Shown piece after piece: positions 33,981 through 43,253 of a stretch of DNA of 64,000 nucleotides. How positions within the stretch are numbered: position 1 is the first letter of the stretch; every line of letters starts with the position of its first letter. The stretch is taken from the NCBI RefSeq assembly GCF_023023025.1, contig NZ_CP095481.1, forward strand, positions 10,367,001-10,431,000, written 5' to 3'. The DNA is from Amycolatopsis sp. WQ 127309 (lineage in GTDB: Bacteria > Actinomycetota > Actinomycetes > Mycobacteriales > Pseudonocardiaceae). The translations under genes and the position numbers were made by a program. The notes under the pieces are model-generated. The model was not told the DNA's origin. It made no database searches and saw only the letters and a list, made by a program, of their open reading frames with translations.

Positions 33981-35777
33981 GTGCCGGACGGCAGACCCGA
34001 CCTGGTCCTCTGCGACCCGGGGCGGACGGGCGCGTTGCACGACAGCGGGCTCTCGGCCCGCGCGGACAGCGCGATGGACCGGTTCGCCGCCATGGTCCGG
34101 GTGCAGCTGCGGGTCCCGGTGGCGCTGGTGTCCCTGGTCGAGCCGGACCGCCAGGTCTTCCCCGGCATGCAGGGGCTCCCCGAGCCGTGGGCCACCGCCC
34201 GCCACACCCCGCTCAGCCACTCGTTCTGCCAGCACGTCGTCATCACCGGCGAACCGCTCGTGCTCGCCGACGCCCGCACGGTGGCGCTGACCAGCGACAA
34301 CCTGGCCATCCCCGACCTCGGCGTCGTCGCCTACGCGGGCATCCCGCTGACCGACACCGACGGCCACGTGCTCGGCTCGCTGTGCGCGATCGACACCCGG
34401 CCGCGGACCTGGACCGGCGACGAGATCGCCACCCTGACGGACCTGGCGACGATGTGCGCCACCGAGATCCGCCTGCGCCTGGCCACCCGGCAGAGCAAGC
34501 GCGACCGCGACCGCCGGGACGAGCTGGCCACCCAGCTCGACCGCGCCCACGCCCGCAACGAGATCCTGCTCAGCGCCGCACAGGCGCTGGCCGGGAGCCG
34601 GACGCTGGCGCAGATCCGCCACGAGATCAGCTGGTTCGTCTCCGCCGAGCACCGGCCGACCTACATCGGGCTGGTCGTCGCCGAGCCCGGCGGGATGCTG
34701 CGCCGGGTGCCCGAGCCGGGCCGCCCGGCCCTCGCCGACGCCGAGTTCGGCGTCTTCCGGGCCGACGCCGCCCTGGCCACGGCGAAGGCGTTCCGCGAAC
34801 GACGGCTGCTGTGCTACGAGGACCCGGCCGCGATCGACGCGGAGTTCCCCGACGCCGTCGGGCGGCTCTACCGCGACCTGCGCCTGCACGCGACGGCCTG
34901 TGCGCCGCTCGTCGGCAGCCGGGACGTCCTCGGCGTCCTCACCCTCGGCTGGGACCGGCCGCACGCGCTCGACAGCGCCGAGCGCGCCGTGATCACCACC
35001 CTGGCCACCTACACCGCCCAGGCGCTCGAACGCGTCCGCCAGCTCGAGCGGCGGATCAGCGTGGCCCGCGAGCTGCAGGAAGCCATGCTCACGGACCTGC
35101 CGTCGGTGCCCGGCCTGCGGCTCGCGGCCCGCTACCGGCCGTCCGAGGTCGACGAAGCCGTCGGTGGCGACTGGTACGACGCCGTCCCGCTCCCCGGCGC
35201 GCCGGCCCTGGCCGTGACGGTCGGCGACATCACCGGCCACGACGTCCACGCATCCACGCTGATGGGGCAGGTCCGCAGCATGATGCGCCAGACCGCGTGG
35301 AACCTGCCCGACGCCGGCCCGGCCGCGACCGTCGAAGCCCTGGAGGCCGCCCTGACCGGGCTGGACATCCCCGCGAGCGGCACGCTGCTGCACGCGCACC
35401 TGAGCCCGGACGGCACCGGCCGCTGGGAGCTGACGAGCACCAACGCGGGCCACCCACCCCCGATCCTGGTCCACGCCGACGGCCGCACAGAGCTGCTCAC
35501 CGAGCACGACGCGCTCTTCAGCCACCTGGGCTTCCGGACCCGCGACCGCACGGACCAGCGACGGACCCTGGAGCCGGGCGACCTGGTCTTCCTCTACACG
35601 GACGGCCTCATCGAACGCCGCGGCGAAGACCTCGACCGGGCCATCGACCGCCTCCGCACGCTGCTCTCCCGGCTGGCCGGCCAGGCCCCAGAGGCCATGG
35701 CCGACGCCGCACTGGAGCACATGGTGGAGCCGGGCGGCCACGAGGACGACGTCGTCCTGCTGGCGATCGGCACCTGA
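33981..35777 (+). CDS. GAF-domain PP2C-type (SpoIIE) serine phosphatase
   Basis: 598 residues from a GTG. An N-terminal GAF domain (residues 30-170; SFCQHVVITGEPLVLADART and AYAGIPLTDTDGHVLGSLCA) is followed by a second GAF-like domain (190-335) and a short coiled linker (RRISVARELQEAML). The C-terminal SpoIIE phosphatase has metal-binding aspartates in GGDWYDAVPL, VGDITGHDVHA and GGHEDDVVLLAIG. Such RsbU-like enzymes dephosphorylate anti-sigma antagonists. The matching HATPase kinase type is seen at 46203, but no link is proven. It stands alone after the sigK-rskA terminator. Confidence 0.9.
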   Translation: MPDGRPDLVLCDPGRTGALHDSGLSARADSAMDRFAAMVRVQLRVPVALVSLVEPDRQVFPGMQGLPEPWATARHTPLSHSFCQHVVITGEPLVLADARTVALTSDNLAIPDLGVVAYAGIPLTDTDGHVLGSLCAIDTRPRTWTGDEIATLTDLATMCATEIRLRLATRQSKRDRDRRDELATQLDRAHARNEILLSAAQALAGSRTLAQIRHEISWFVSAEHRPTYIGLVVAEPGGMLRRVPEPGRPALADAEFGVFRADAALATAKAFRERRLLCYEDPAAIDAEFPDAVGRLYRDLRLHATACAPLVGSRDVLGVLTLGWDRPHALDSAERAVITTLATYTAQALERVRQLERRISVARELQEAMLTDLPSVPGLRLAARYRPSEVDEAVGGDWYDAVPLPGAPALAVTVGDITGHDVHASTLMGQVRSMMRQTAWNLPDAGPAATVEALEAALTGLDIPASGTLLHAHLSPDGTGRWELTSTNAGHPPPILVHADGRTELLTEHDALFSHLGFRTRDRTDQRRTLEPGDLVFLYTDGLIERRGEDLDRAIDRLRTLLSRLAGQAPEAMADAALEHMVEPGGHEDDVVLLAIGT

Positions 35778-35849
35778 CACCGGCGCCGTGCTCGTCTCGC
35801 TCCGCCCCCGCCAGTGCCGTGGACCGATCGGCGCGGAGGACGGGCTCGG

Positions 35850-36161
35850 CTACAGGGCGCCGGCGATGTCCGACAGCAGTGCGGTCTTCTTCTTCGCGCC
35901 GATGATCTGCTTCACCGGCTCGCCGTTCGCGAACAGGATCATCGTCGGGAGCGACATCACCTGGTAGTCGCGGGCGGTGTCCGGGTTGTCGTCGACGTTC
36001 AGCTTCACGAACGTCACGTCGCTCTGTTCGGCCGCGATCTCTTCGAGCACCGGCGTGAGCTTCTTGCACGGTCCGCACCAGGTCGCCCAGAAGTCGACCA
36101 GAACGGGCTTCTCGCTGTGGAGGACGTCGGTGGCGAAACTGGCGTCAGTGACTTCCAACAT
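35850..36161 (-). CDS. trxA: Thioredoxin
   Basis: 103 residues, a complete thioredoxin fold: VLVDFWATWCGPCKKLTPVL with the redox pair Cys29-Cys32, the cis-proline in VMSLPTMILFANG, and the C-terminal helix. AGGAGAAG precedes the ATG. It directly follows the collapsed trxB, the usual trxB-trxA order, so this thioredoxin must be reduced by a reductase encoded elsewhere. It is co-directional with dipZ and may be expressed with it. Confidence 0.95.
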   Translation of the reverse strand: MLEVTDASFATDVLHSEKPVLVDFWATWCGPCKKLTPVLEEIAAEQSDVTFVKLNVDDNPDTARDYQVMSLPTMILFANGEPVKQIIGAKKKTALLSDIAGAL

Positions 36162-36164
36162 GGC

Positions 36165-36548
36165 TTCTCCTCATGGTTGTGCTGTGTTCGGCGAGCCGGC
36201 GTTCCGCGTCGATCGCGGCGCTGCAGCCGGAGCCGGACGCGGTGATGGTGTCCTTCAGCTTCAGGCCCTCGACCTTTCGTCAGGAAGGTCGCCTCCTCCA
36301 TCGCCGAGTCGCCACCACCGGCGACCACGATGTCGTGGTCGCGGAAGAAGGTCCGGACCCATGATGCCGTCGCGAAACCCGGGGAAGTTCTCGACCTCGG
36401 TCGTCGTCATCAGCGCGCCACCGAACTGCGTGCCCTCGAACACCAGCGGTTCGAGTTGCGCCCGCGCCGCGTAAACGGCAGCGGTGTATCCGGCAGGACC
36501 CGACCCGACGACGATCAGGCCCCGCACCTCTTCTTGTCCCTCAAGCAT
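36165..36548 (-). pseudogene. trxB: Thioredoxin reductase gene with two large internal deletions
   Basis: Three segments of TrxB survive in order. The N-terminal FAD motif is intact ([20 protein letters not shown] through [14 protein letters not shown]). Next, in another frame, comes [20 protein letters not shown], then TFLTK, from the NADPH domain. Last is LKDTITASGSGCSAAIDAER, then RLAEHS, from the C-terminus. About 80 and 130 residues are missing at the two joins, including the catalytic CATC. Only about 384 of roughly 950 bases remain, so it cannot encode an active reductase. The ribosome site and ATG at 36548 are still present. Confidence 0.88.
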
Positions 36549-36567
36549 TTCCGTGGTCCTCGCGTGC

Positions 36568-38334
36568 TCAGTCGAAGGTGAACGAGTAAGCCTGCAGACC
36601 CGGGCTGAGCGTCAACGTCAGCTGGCCGGTGTGCAGGTCCGGCGTCTGCGTCAGGCGGTACAGGTTCGGCGTCCCGGACACCTTGATCGTGCGCGACGGG
36701 CCGTCGCCGTTCGCGATCGTCACCGTGCCCTCGCCCGCCAGCACCAGGTTCGTGCTCCTGGCCGTGTACCCGAGCCGGACCTCCGCGCCCGCGCCCGCCG
36801 TGGACTTCTCGTAGTCGACCGTCCAGTTGCCGGCGAACGCGACCTTGCCGTCCGGCACCACCGACGGGAACGCGTAGCTCGTTTCCTTCTCCAGCGCCAG
36901 CGGGGTTCCGCCCGGGGCGTAGGTCTTCGGCAGCTCGCCGCGGCTGAGGTACGTCTCGCGGGTCGTGCGCTGATCCGTCGGCCTGGTGTCGGGCAGGTCG
37001 CCCGGCGCCGGCAGGGCCACACCCGGCTTGGCCTGCTGCAGCAGCTGCCGGACCAGGTTCTCCGTCTGGTCGTAGTCGCCTTCACCGAGCTTGAAGTAGC
37101 GGACCTGCCCGGTCGCGTCGATCAGGTAGCGCGCCGGCCAGTACTGGTTGCGGAAGTTGTTGAACGTGCTCGTCTCGTTGTCGATCGCCACCGGGTAGGT
37201 GATGCCGAACTTCTTCGTCGCGGCCTCGACGTTGCCCTTGTCGTGCTCGAACGCGAACTCCGGCGTGTGCACGCCGACGACTTCGAGACCGTCGGCCTGG
37301 TAGCGGGAGTAGAGGTCCTTGATGTGCGGGATGCTGCGCTGGCAGTTGATGCAGGAGTACGTCCAGAAGTCGACCAGCACGACCTTGCCCTTGAGCCCGG
37401 CCATCGTCTGCGGCGAGCTGTTGATCCAGGCGTCGATGTTCTCGAACTCCGGCGTCGGCCCGCAGTCGCGCAGCCGGCCCTGGTCGTTGTTCGCGCACTT
37501 GTCCAGCGCCTGGTTGCTCGCGTCACCGAGGTTCGACAGCCGCAGCTTGCCGATCGCGTCGCTGCCCTCCACCTTCTCCTGCAACGCACCCGTGTAGTCC
37601 GGCAGCTTGGTCTGCAGCAGCGACGGCAGGTCGAAGTACAGCGCCACCGCGAGCAGCAGCATGACGACGCCGCCGATCGCGCGGACCTTGCCGTTGTTCT
37701 TGCGGAAGAACTTCACCCGCTCCGAGATCTTGGCCCCCGCCAGAGCGAACACCAGCAGCGGCGCGGTCGCGCCGATCGCGAAGGACACGGTGAGAGCAAC
37801 CGTCTCGACACCGATCTTGCCGTTGGCCGCGGCGATCGTGATCGCGGTCAGGACCGGTCCGGCGCACGGGACGTACAGCAGCCCGAGCCCCAGCCCGAGG
37901 CCGAAGCCGCCGCCGTTGGGGTTGACCTTCCGCTGCGGCAGCTTCGAGAACGGCTTCTCCAGCAGGCGTTCCAGCGGCGGGACCAGCAGGCTCAGGCCCA
38001 CGACCGACAACACGACCAGCCCGACGATCCGCAGGATGTCGTCCGGCAGGTTCAGCGCCTTGATCAGCAACGAGCCGAGCAGGGTGAAGACGGTGAAGCT
38101 CAGCACGAGCCCGCCGATCACCGCGTACGGCCGCCGGTTGCGGGCCCGTTGCTGCTTCCGGGTCGCCACCGCGACCCCGCCGTCCCCCGCGACGTCCGGC
38201 TCGGGCGGTGGCTCACCGTCGGCCGTCTTCTTGGCTCCACCGGCGAAGAACACGACCGGCAGCACCGGCAGGATGCACGGCGACACCCCCGTGATCAACC
38301 CGCCGAGCAAACCGATCAGGATCAAGGTCCACAT
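36568..38334 (-). CDS. dipZ: DipZ: CcdA-thioredoxin-like fusion, membrane thiol-disulfide transfer
   Basis: 588 residues. Residues 1-240 are a CcdA/DsbD-type membrane domain with its redox cysteines Cys20 ([11 protein letters not shown]) and Cys157 ([10 protein letters not shown]). An extracytoplasmic TlpA/thioredoxin domain has Cys328-Cys331 ([11 protein letters not shown]) and [21 protein letters not shown]. The C-terminal about 130 residues are the DipZ carbohydrate-binding-like sandwich. It should carry electrons from cytoplasmic thioredoxin to exported proteins. In M. tuberculosis dipZ lies between mpt83 and mpt70 and is SigK-dependent, matching the neighbourhood here. Confidence 0.95.
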   Translation of the reverse strand: MWTLILIGLLGGLITGVSPCILPVLPVVFFAGGAKKTADGEPPPEPDVAGDGGVAVATRKQQRARNRRPYAVIGGLVLSFTVFTLLGSLLIKALNLPDDILRIVGLVVLSVVGLSLLVPPLERLLEKPFSKLPQRKVNPNGGGFGLGLGLGLLYVPCAGPVLTAITIAAANGKIGVETVALTVSFAIGATAPLLVFALAGAKISERVKFFRKNNGKVRAIGGVVMLLLAVALYFDLPSLLQTKLPDYTGALQEKVEGSDAIGKLRLSNLGDASNQALDKCANNDQGRLRDCGPTPEFENIDAWINSSPQTMAGLKGKVVLVDFWTYSCINCQRSIPHIKDLYSRYQADGLEVVGVHTPEFAFEHDKGNVEAATKKFGITYPVAIDNETSTFNNFRNQYWPARYLIDATGQVRYFKLGEGDYDQTENLVRQLLQQAKPGVALPAPGDLPDTRPTDQRTTRETYLSRGELPKTYAPGGTPLALEKETSYAFPSVVPDGKVAFAGNWTVDYEKSTAGAGAEVRLGYTARSTNLVLAGEGTVTIANGDGPSRTIKVSGTPNLYRLTQTPDLHTGQLTLTLSPGLQAYSFTFD

Positions 38335-38497
38335 CGCCGCACTCCTCCGAAGTCCCCGGCCCGTCGTCCGAGGGCCTGCGTCGGTCATTCGCGGCAGCCA
38401 CGGCTCCAGGTGGGTACTTTTTTCCGCGTTATCGGTTCGAACAATCCTCTGGATCCGCAAGTGCGGAATACTGGGCCCCGGCGGGGAGGAGGTGGAG

Positions 38498-38953
38498 ATG
38501 GAACGGACGCGGGTCGCGGTACTGCTGGACCGCCACCAACCCGGCCGGTCACCGCGCTCGATCGCGGCGTCGGCCGGCCTGCCCTCCCTGGGCGACTGGC
38601 TCCGGCCGGGCGAACGGCCCGCCGAGCTCATCCCACCGGAGGCGATGATCCGGGTGGCGATGACGCTCGACCTGCCGGTGTCGATGGTCTCGCGCGCGTT
38701 CACCGGGACGTGGTACGACCTCAACGGCTGGGAGTGGAACCACTTCCACCGCGGCGACCGGGTCGTCGTGTTCAGCGCACCCGATCCCGCGACGGGCGCG
38801 CGCCAGGCCACCCGCGGCACCGTCCGCGACGTCGACCCGCTCGACATCATCGAGGTCGAGTTCGACGACGGCACCCGCTACAGCCGGATCCCGGAGACCG
38901 AGGGCATGATCTGCCACGCGAGCGGCGGGTGCCGCTGCGGCCTTCCCCGGTAA
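38498..38953 (+). CDS. Hypothetical HTH plus small beta-domain protein
   Basis: 151 residues after a GGAGGAGG ribosome site. The N-terminal half (RVAVLLDRHQPGRSPRSIAA, then PEAMIRVAMTLDLPVSMVSR) resembles a XRE-like helix-turn-helix. The C-terminal half (FHRGDRVVVFSAPDPATGAR, then VDPLDIIEVEFDDGTRYSRI) looks like an SH3-type barrel and ends in CHASGGCRCG. I know no family. CAATCC, 16 bases and CGGAAT lie upstream at 38442-38469, a weaker match to the SigK-type motif. It is divergent from dipZ. Confidence 0.7.
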   Translation: MERTRVAVLLDRHQPGRSPRSIAASAGLPSLGDWLRPGERPAELIPPEAMIRVAMTLDLPVSMVSRAFTGTWYDLNGWEWNHFHRGDRVVVFSAPDPATGARQATRGTVRDVDPLDIIEVEFDDGTRYSRIPETEGMICHASGGCRCGLPR

Positions 38954-38973
38954 CGCGTTTCGGCCGACGGCAA

Positions 38974-39013
38974 AACGGGCGGGGCACCGGAGGTATCCGG
39001 TGCCCCGCCCGTT
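38974..39013. terminator. Bidirectional terminator
   Basis: A perfect 17-bp stem (AACGGGCGGGGCACCGG and complement) with a 6-base loop lies between two convergent genes ending at 38953 and 39033. The arms end in AAAA/TT, so it can work both ways. Confidence 0.85.
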
Positions 39014-39032
39014 ACGGGGTACGAGGAACAGC

Positions 39033-39308
39033 TCAGCCGAGGTCGAACAGGCCACCGCCGCCGAGCAGGCCGTCGTCCCAGCCGCCGTCGTGACCGCCGT
39101 CGTGACCGTAGTGGCCGCCGGTGATCCGCAGGCCGATCAGGATGCTCAGGTTCAAGCCGTGGTCGTGGTGGTGGTGATCGGCGACCGCGGCGGTCACCTG
39201 CGGAGCCGCGGTGGAGGCGGACGCCGCCCCCGGCGCGATCAGCAGGAAGCCGAGTGCCGCGGCCGGCAGTGCGGCGGTCGCCAGGACGCGACGGCGGAGT
39301 GTGCTCAC
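39033..39308 (-). CDS. Small secreted His/Gly/Asp-rich protein
   Basis: 91 residues. A clear signal peptide (RRRVLATAALPAAALGFLLI, cleavage near ASA) precedes a mature part of about 58 residues with DHHHHDHG and HYGHDGGHDGGWDDG. The His/Asp/Gly clusters suggest metal binding. No family is recognised. It has AAGGAGA before its ATG and shares a terminator with the gene at 38498. It lies inside the SigK island, so its control by SigK can be asked. Confidence 0.68.
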   Translation of the reverse strand: MSTLRRRVLATAALPAAALGFLLIAPGAASASTAAPQVTAAVADHHHHDHGLNLSILIGLRITGGHYGHDGGHDGGWDDGLLGGGGLFDLG

Positions 39309-39662
39309 GGTGATCTCCTTCTCCTCGAACGAACAACGGACCTGATCCCGGCGGGATCACTGGTCGTTCGCCGCCGCTGTGGGCGAAAGACGGGCACCGG
39401 ACCGTGGACCACGCCTGTGGGTGACGAGCGGAGTTTCCGGCGAGCACGGTCCACACCGGACGCCGTGATCTCGGCGGCGGACGTTCCGGAAGCACGTCCG
39501 TTCACCTGATCGAGTTAATCGTGCGACCGGACCCGTCCGCCGCCGCGGCGGCTGCGAATCCCAGCACGACGCACCGCCGAAACGTTCCGGCGGTCGTGCC
39601 GGACCACCGGCACCAGGTAGTCCACAGTGGACTGCTTCAGCCGCTCAATAGGAGTGATCTTT
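39309..39662. other. 354-bp gene-free region upstream of fasciclin copy 2
   Basis: No gene is seen. It holds the divergent starts of the secreted His-rich gene and the fasciclin gene, including the SigK-type motif at 39556-39582. Confidence 0.5.
39556..39582 (+). promoter_or_regulatory. SigK-type promoter of fasciclin copy 2
   Basis: GAATCC, 15 bases and CCGAAA, 81 bases before the GTG start. Same spacing as the motif of copy 1, with one substitution in each box. Confidence 0.5.
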
Positions 39663-40337
39663 GTGACCAAGCTTCGTGTCGCCGGAATCGGCATCGCCGC
39701 GGCTGCCGCCCTGGCCCTGACCGCGTGTGGCAGCAGCGACACCGCGTCGTCGGGCAGCTCCAGCGCCCCGGCCCCGTCGTCCTCGATGGCCGCCCCGTCG
39801 ACCAGCGCCGCCGCGGGTGCTTCCGATGGCATGACGACCAACGCCGACGTCTTCGGCCCGGCCTGCTCGCAGCTGCCGCAGGGTTCCGCGCCCGGTTCGC
39901 TGGACTCGATGGGCCCGCAGCCCGTCGCCTCCGCCGCCTCGACCAACCCGCTGCTGACCAAGCTGGTCGCCGCGGTCAAGGCCACCAACCTGGTCGACAC
40001 CCTCAACAGCGCGCCGGCCATCACGGTGTTCGCGCCGGCCGACCCGGCCTTTGCCGCGCTGGGTGACGCCAAGTTCAACGAGCTGGCGGGCAAGCCGGCC
40101 GAGCTGTCGCCGATCCTGCAGTACCACGTCGTCGGCAAGCGTTACGACGCCAAGGGCCTCGCGTCCGCCGGCACCCTCGACAGCCTCAACGCCGCCGGTG
40201 GCCCGCTGAAGATCGAAGGTACCGGCGACAACATGACCGTCAACGGCGCGAAGATCCTCTGCGGCAACATCCCCACCAAGAACGCCACCGTCTTCGTCAT
40301 CGACAAGGTGCTCACCCCCGGCACCAACAAGCAGTAA
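39663..40337 (+). CDS. Fasciclin-domain lipoprotein (MPT83-like), copy 2
   Basis: 224 residues from a GTG preceded by AGGAG. The signal peptide (MTKLRVAGIGIAAAAALALT, lipobox ending at Cys22) differs from copy 1 at six or seven positions. From residue 25 on, the protein is identical to copy 1 apart from an extra C-terminal Gln. The FAS1 motifs are the same. Near-identity at DNA level in the mature part points to recent duplication or gene conversion. It probably mediates surface adhesion or receives thiol/redox modification with DipZ (inference). Confidence 0.93.
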   Translation: MTKLRVAGIGIAAAAALALTACGSSDTASSGSSSAPAPSSSMAAPSTSAAAGASDGMTTNADVFGPACSQLPQGSAPGSLDSMGPQPVASAASTNPLLTKLVAAVKATNLVDTLNSAPAITVFAPADPAFAALGDAKFNELAGKPAELSPILQYHVVGKRYDAKGLASAGTLDSLNAAGGPLKIEGTGDNMTVNGAKILCGNIPTKNATVFVIDKVLTPGTNKQ

Positions 40338-40385
40338 GCACTTCCGGGCCTCCACTACCTCCCTTGCGGGTGGCCCGGTGACGAC

Positions 40386-40424
40386 GACCGCCGCAGCCCG
40401 GTGATGACCGGAGCTGCGGCGGTC
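40386..40424 (+). terminator. Terminator after fasciclin copy 2
   Basis: GACCGCCGCAGC and its perfect complement form a 12-bp stem with a 15-base loop, 48 bases after the stop codon. Confidence 0.65.
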
Positions 40425-40598
40425 GCGTTGTGCGCGCTGGACAAGCGCGCCCGAAAGACCTGACGGCGGATTGCACGAGTCCGCCGCCGGGGGACGCCGA
40501 AGCGGCGGCGTTCCGCCGGTCGTCGCCACCGCCGGATCACTCCAGGGCCGTGGCGGCGACCGGCCCTCCCCGACGCGATTTCCGCGCCCCGCAAGCGA

Positions 40599-42971
40599 TC
40601 AGACGGTCTCGCCCAGCATGCCGCGCAGCACTGTCGCGATCGTGCGCCGGTCGGTCACCCCGAGCTTGCCGCGGATGCGGGCCATGTGGTGCTCGACGGT
40701 CTTGCCCGAGATGTGGAGCTGTTCCCCGATCTCGCGGTAGGTGTGGCCCTCGACGACCAGCCGGCCGATGTCGCGCTCGCGCGGGGTCAGCGTGGTCGCG
40801 GCCGCCGTGTCCGTCGTGGCCGGCTTCGCGGTGGCCCCGGCCGAGAACCTCTTGGCCGCACGCAACAACGTCACCATCGCCGTGCGGTCGGTCGCGCGGA
40901 TCGCCGCCTGCCCGGCGAGCCTCGCGGCGTCCCACCGGAGCCCGGCGCGGTGCAGCTGCTCCGCGGCGGCCAGCACGGCGTCGCCGTCCACGGTGCCGCC
41001 GAGCACCGCGAGCCACGTGTCACCCGCCGCGGCCAGTGCCGGCCCCAGCCGTCCGGACGCCGAGGCGAAGGGACGCAGGGTCTCGCGTGCGGTCTCGCGG
41101 TCCCCGGTCACGACCGCGGCGTGGAACACCGACCAGTTCAGCCACGCCGACCACAACGCCGGCGAGCCGAGCCGCTCCAGCAGCGCGACGGCCCGAGCGT
41201 GGTGGGACGCGACGCGGAAGCTCTCCTCGACCCGCGCCGCCGCCACGAGCAGCTCGCCGAGGGGCAGCAGCGTGAACAGGTCGACCGGCTGGCGCATCAT
41301 CGCCTCGTAGGCCGCGGGCCAGCGCGCGCGGACCGCGTCCGGGGTGTCGCTGCGCCGCGCCAGCCCGAGGTCGAGGGCGTGCAGGAAGAGTTCGTCGCGT
41401 GGAGCCAGCGGTCCGCGCACGGCCGCGCGGTGGGTTCCGGCGGCGGCCAGGTCGCCGCGGAGCATCGCGGTCCAGCCGAGCAGGAGCGTGTGCCGGTCGC
41501 CGCCGGCGGCGCGGGTGAGGACGCCGTGGGCGAGGTCGAACTCGGCGGCGTGCACCGCCACCAGGGCGGCCAGCGCGGCCGGGGAATCCGGCAGGAGGTG
41601 ACCGGTACCGTCGGCCGCCGCGGAGTCGGCCGCGGCCAGCAGCGTCGCCAGCGCGGCTTCGGGACGGCCGGACACCGACTCCCGGATCCCGTCCAGCAGC
41701 TGCCCGGCGACGTGCCCGTAGGCCGGGAGCGGCCCGGCGGCTTCCGGTTCGCCGGGTCTCGCCTCGCCGAGGGCGATGCCGGCTAGGTCGGCCAGCCGTC
41801 TCGCGCCCGGCTCCCCCGACCAGCGCAGGAGCTCGGCGCCGCGGGCCAGGTCGCCGCGGCGGGCGATGACCGTCCCCGCGACCAGCGCGCCGCGCGTCCG
41901 GTCTTCGGGCGTGGCGGAGTTCAGGAGTTCGTCGCCGAGGGCCAGCGCCGTGTCGAGCCGTCCCGCGCGGACGGACGCGCTGGCCCAGCCCGGGGCCAGC
42001 CGCGTCCGCGAGCTGCCACCGCGAGCCGCGGCGGCGTAGAGGTCGGCCGCGAGCGACGGGTCGCCGGCGAGCGCCTCGCCGGCCGCGGCCTCGAGCCCGG
42101 CCCGCACGACCTCGCCCGCGGCCCCCAGGCGCAGCAGTTCGCGGGCGACCGGCAGCACCGGCTGCCCGGCGGCCAGCAGGACGTCGAGCATCCGGACCAG
42201 CACGGTGAGCTGGCGGTCGACGCCGACGTGCTCGCGCAGGGCGCGCACGACGAGCGGGGGCACGCTGTCGCCGGCCGCGAGGAGCCCGGCGCCGCGGACC
42301 CGGGTGACGACCGCGGAGACGTCGTCGCGGTCCAGGTCCAGGGCCGCCGCGAGCAGCTCGAGGTCACGGCCGCTCCCGGCGCCGGCCACGACGAGGTAGG
42401 TCCGGCCCGGTTCGCCGAGCAGGTCCAGCTCCGAGCGCAGCTCGTCGATCAGCTCCCCCGCGCCGGACAGCCGCAGCCAGTGCGTCACCAGCCGGGGCAG
42501 CCCCGCCGTAGCCCGCTGGGCCGACGCGGCCTGATCGCGCGTGAGGGACCGGCCGAGCGTCTCCTGGGCGAACCGGGCAATGTCGTCGGCGGCCCACGCG
42601 GTGAGCCGGATGTGCCGGGTGCCCGGGAGGATCAGCTCCGCGGCGAGGGCGCCCGGCGCCCCGGGCGTGTGCGTGAGCACCAGCCGGTCCGTCGCCCCGG
42701 CCAGCCCGGCGAGCGTCGCGCGGGCCGCGCCGTCGAGGGTGTCGGCGTCGTCGAGCAGGATCGCCGCGCCGGGCGGGACCGGCCGCTCGGCGAGCGTGTC
42801 CCGGCCGATCACCGCGACGCCGGCGTCGCGGTAGTGCCGGCCGATCGCGCTCAGCATCGTCGACTTCCCGTGGCCGGGCGGGCCGGACAGGATCACCCGG
42901 ACCGGGTCCGCCGGTCGGGTGGCGATCCCGGTCAGCAGGTCACGCAGCTGCGGGGGCAGCAGCTCCTTCAC
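40599..42971 (-). CDS. LuxR-family regulator with N-terminal ATPase domain (LAL-like)
   Basis: 790 residues. The Walker A motif GPPGHGKSTM begins near residue 30, with Walker B ILLDDADTLD about 40 residues later. A long helical middle (about 250-700) has a TPR-like Ala/Leu pattern. The C-terminal LuxR helix-turn-helix is LTPRERDIGRLVVEGHTYRE followed by IGEQLHISGKTVEHHMARIR. This is the large ATP-binding LuxR (LAL/MalT-like) form, which uses ATP and an inducer to activate genes. It is divergent from the IniB-like gene, a likely target. Confidence 0.9.
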   Translation of the reverse strand: MKELLPPQLRDLLTGIATRPADPVRVILSGPPGHGKSTMLSAIGRHYRDAGVAVIGRDTLAERPVPPGAAILLDDADTLDGAARATLAGLAGATDRLVLTHTPGAPGALAAELILPGTRHIRLTAWAADDIARFAQETLGRSLTRDQAASAQRATAGLPRLVTHWLRLSGAGELIDELRSELDLLGEPGRTYLVVAGAGSGRDLELLAAALDLDRDDVSAVVTRVRGAGLLAAGDSVPPLVVRALREHVGVDRQLTVLVRMLDVLLAAGQPVLPVARELLRLGAAGEVVRAGLEAAAGEALAGDPSLAADLYAAAARGGSSRTRLAPGWASASVRAGRLDTALALGDELLNSATPEDRTRGALVAGTVIARRGDLARGAELLRWSGEPGARRLADLAGIALGEARPGEPEAAGPLPAYGHVAGQLLDGIRESVSGRPEAALATLLAAADSAAADGTGHLLPDSPAALAALVAVHAAEFDLAHGVLTRAAGGDRHTLLLGWTAMLRGDLAAAGTHRAAVRGPLAPRDELFLHALDLGLARRSDTPDAVRARWPAAYEAMMRQPVDLFTLLPLGELLVAAARVEESFRVASHHARAVALLERLGSPALWSAWLNWSVFHAAVVTGDRETARETLRPFASASGRLGPALAAAGDTWLAVLGGTVDGDAVLAAAEQLHRAGLRWDAARLAGQAAIRATDRTAMVTLLRAAKRFSAGATAKPATTDTAAATTLTPRERDIGRLVVEGHTYREIGEQLHISGKTVEHHMARIRGKLGVTDRRTIATVLRGMLGETV

Positions 42972-43253
42972 GACGGTCGCACCTCCGAACCCGGCGACCC
43001 GTTCTGGTCACCGCAAGAGGTTCGGGCCAGCACGGGCGCGCAGATGGGCGGTTCGACCCCGGGTTCGCGGACGAGACCTGCGCCACACCGGCGCCCGATC
43101 CCCTAACGGCTGAGGCGTCCCCCTCAGGGGTGGTCAAGATCGTGACTAGGCGTCAGACCTGATGTGGCCGCCACCGGGCCGGCCTTAGCGTCGGTGCGGT
43201 CGATGATCCCCGTGATCGGCGACGTCACCTGCCCCCCACAGAGAGCCTGGTCG

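Noticed and set aside
38387..38413. SigK-type promoter before dipZ (CCACCT, 15 bases, GCGAAT on the minus strand)
   Set aside because: Both boxes match poorly compared with the four better sites, so I do not claim it.
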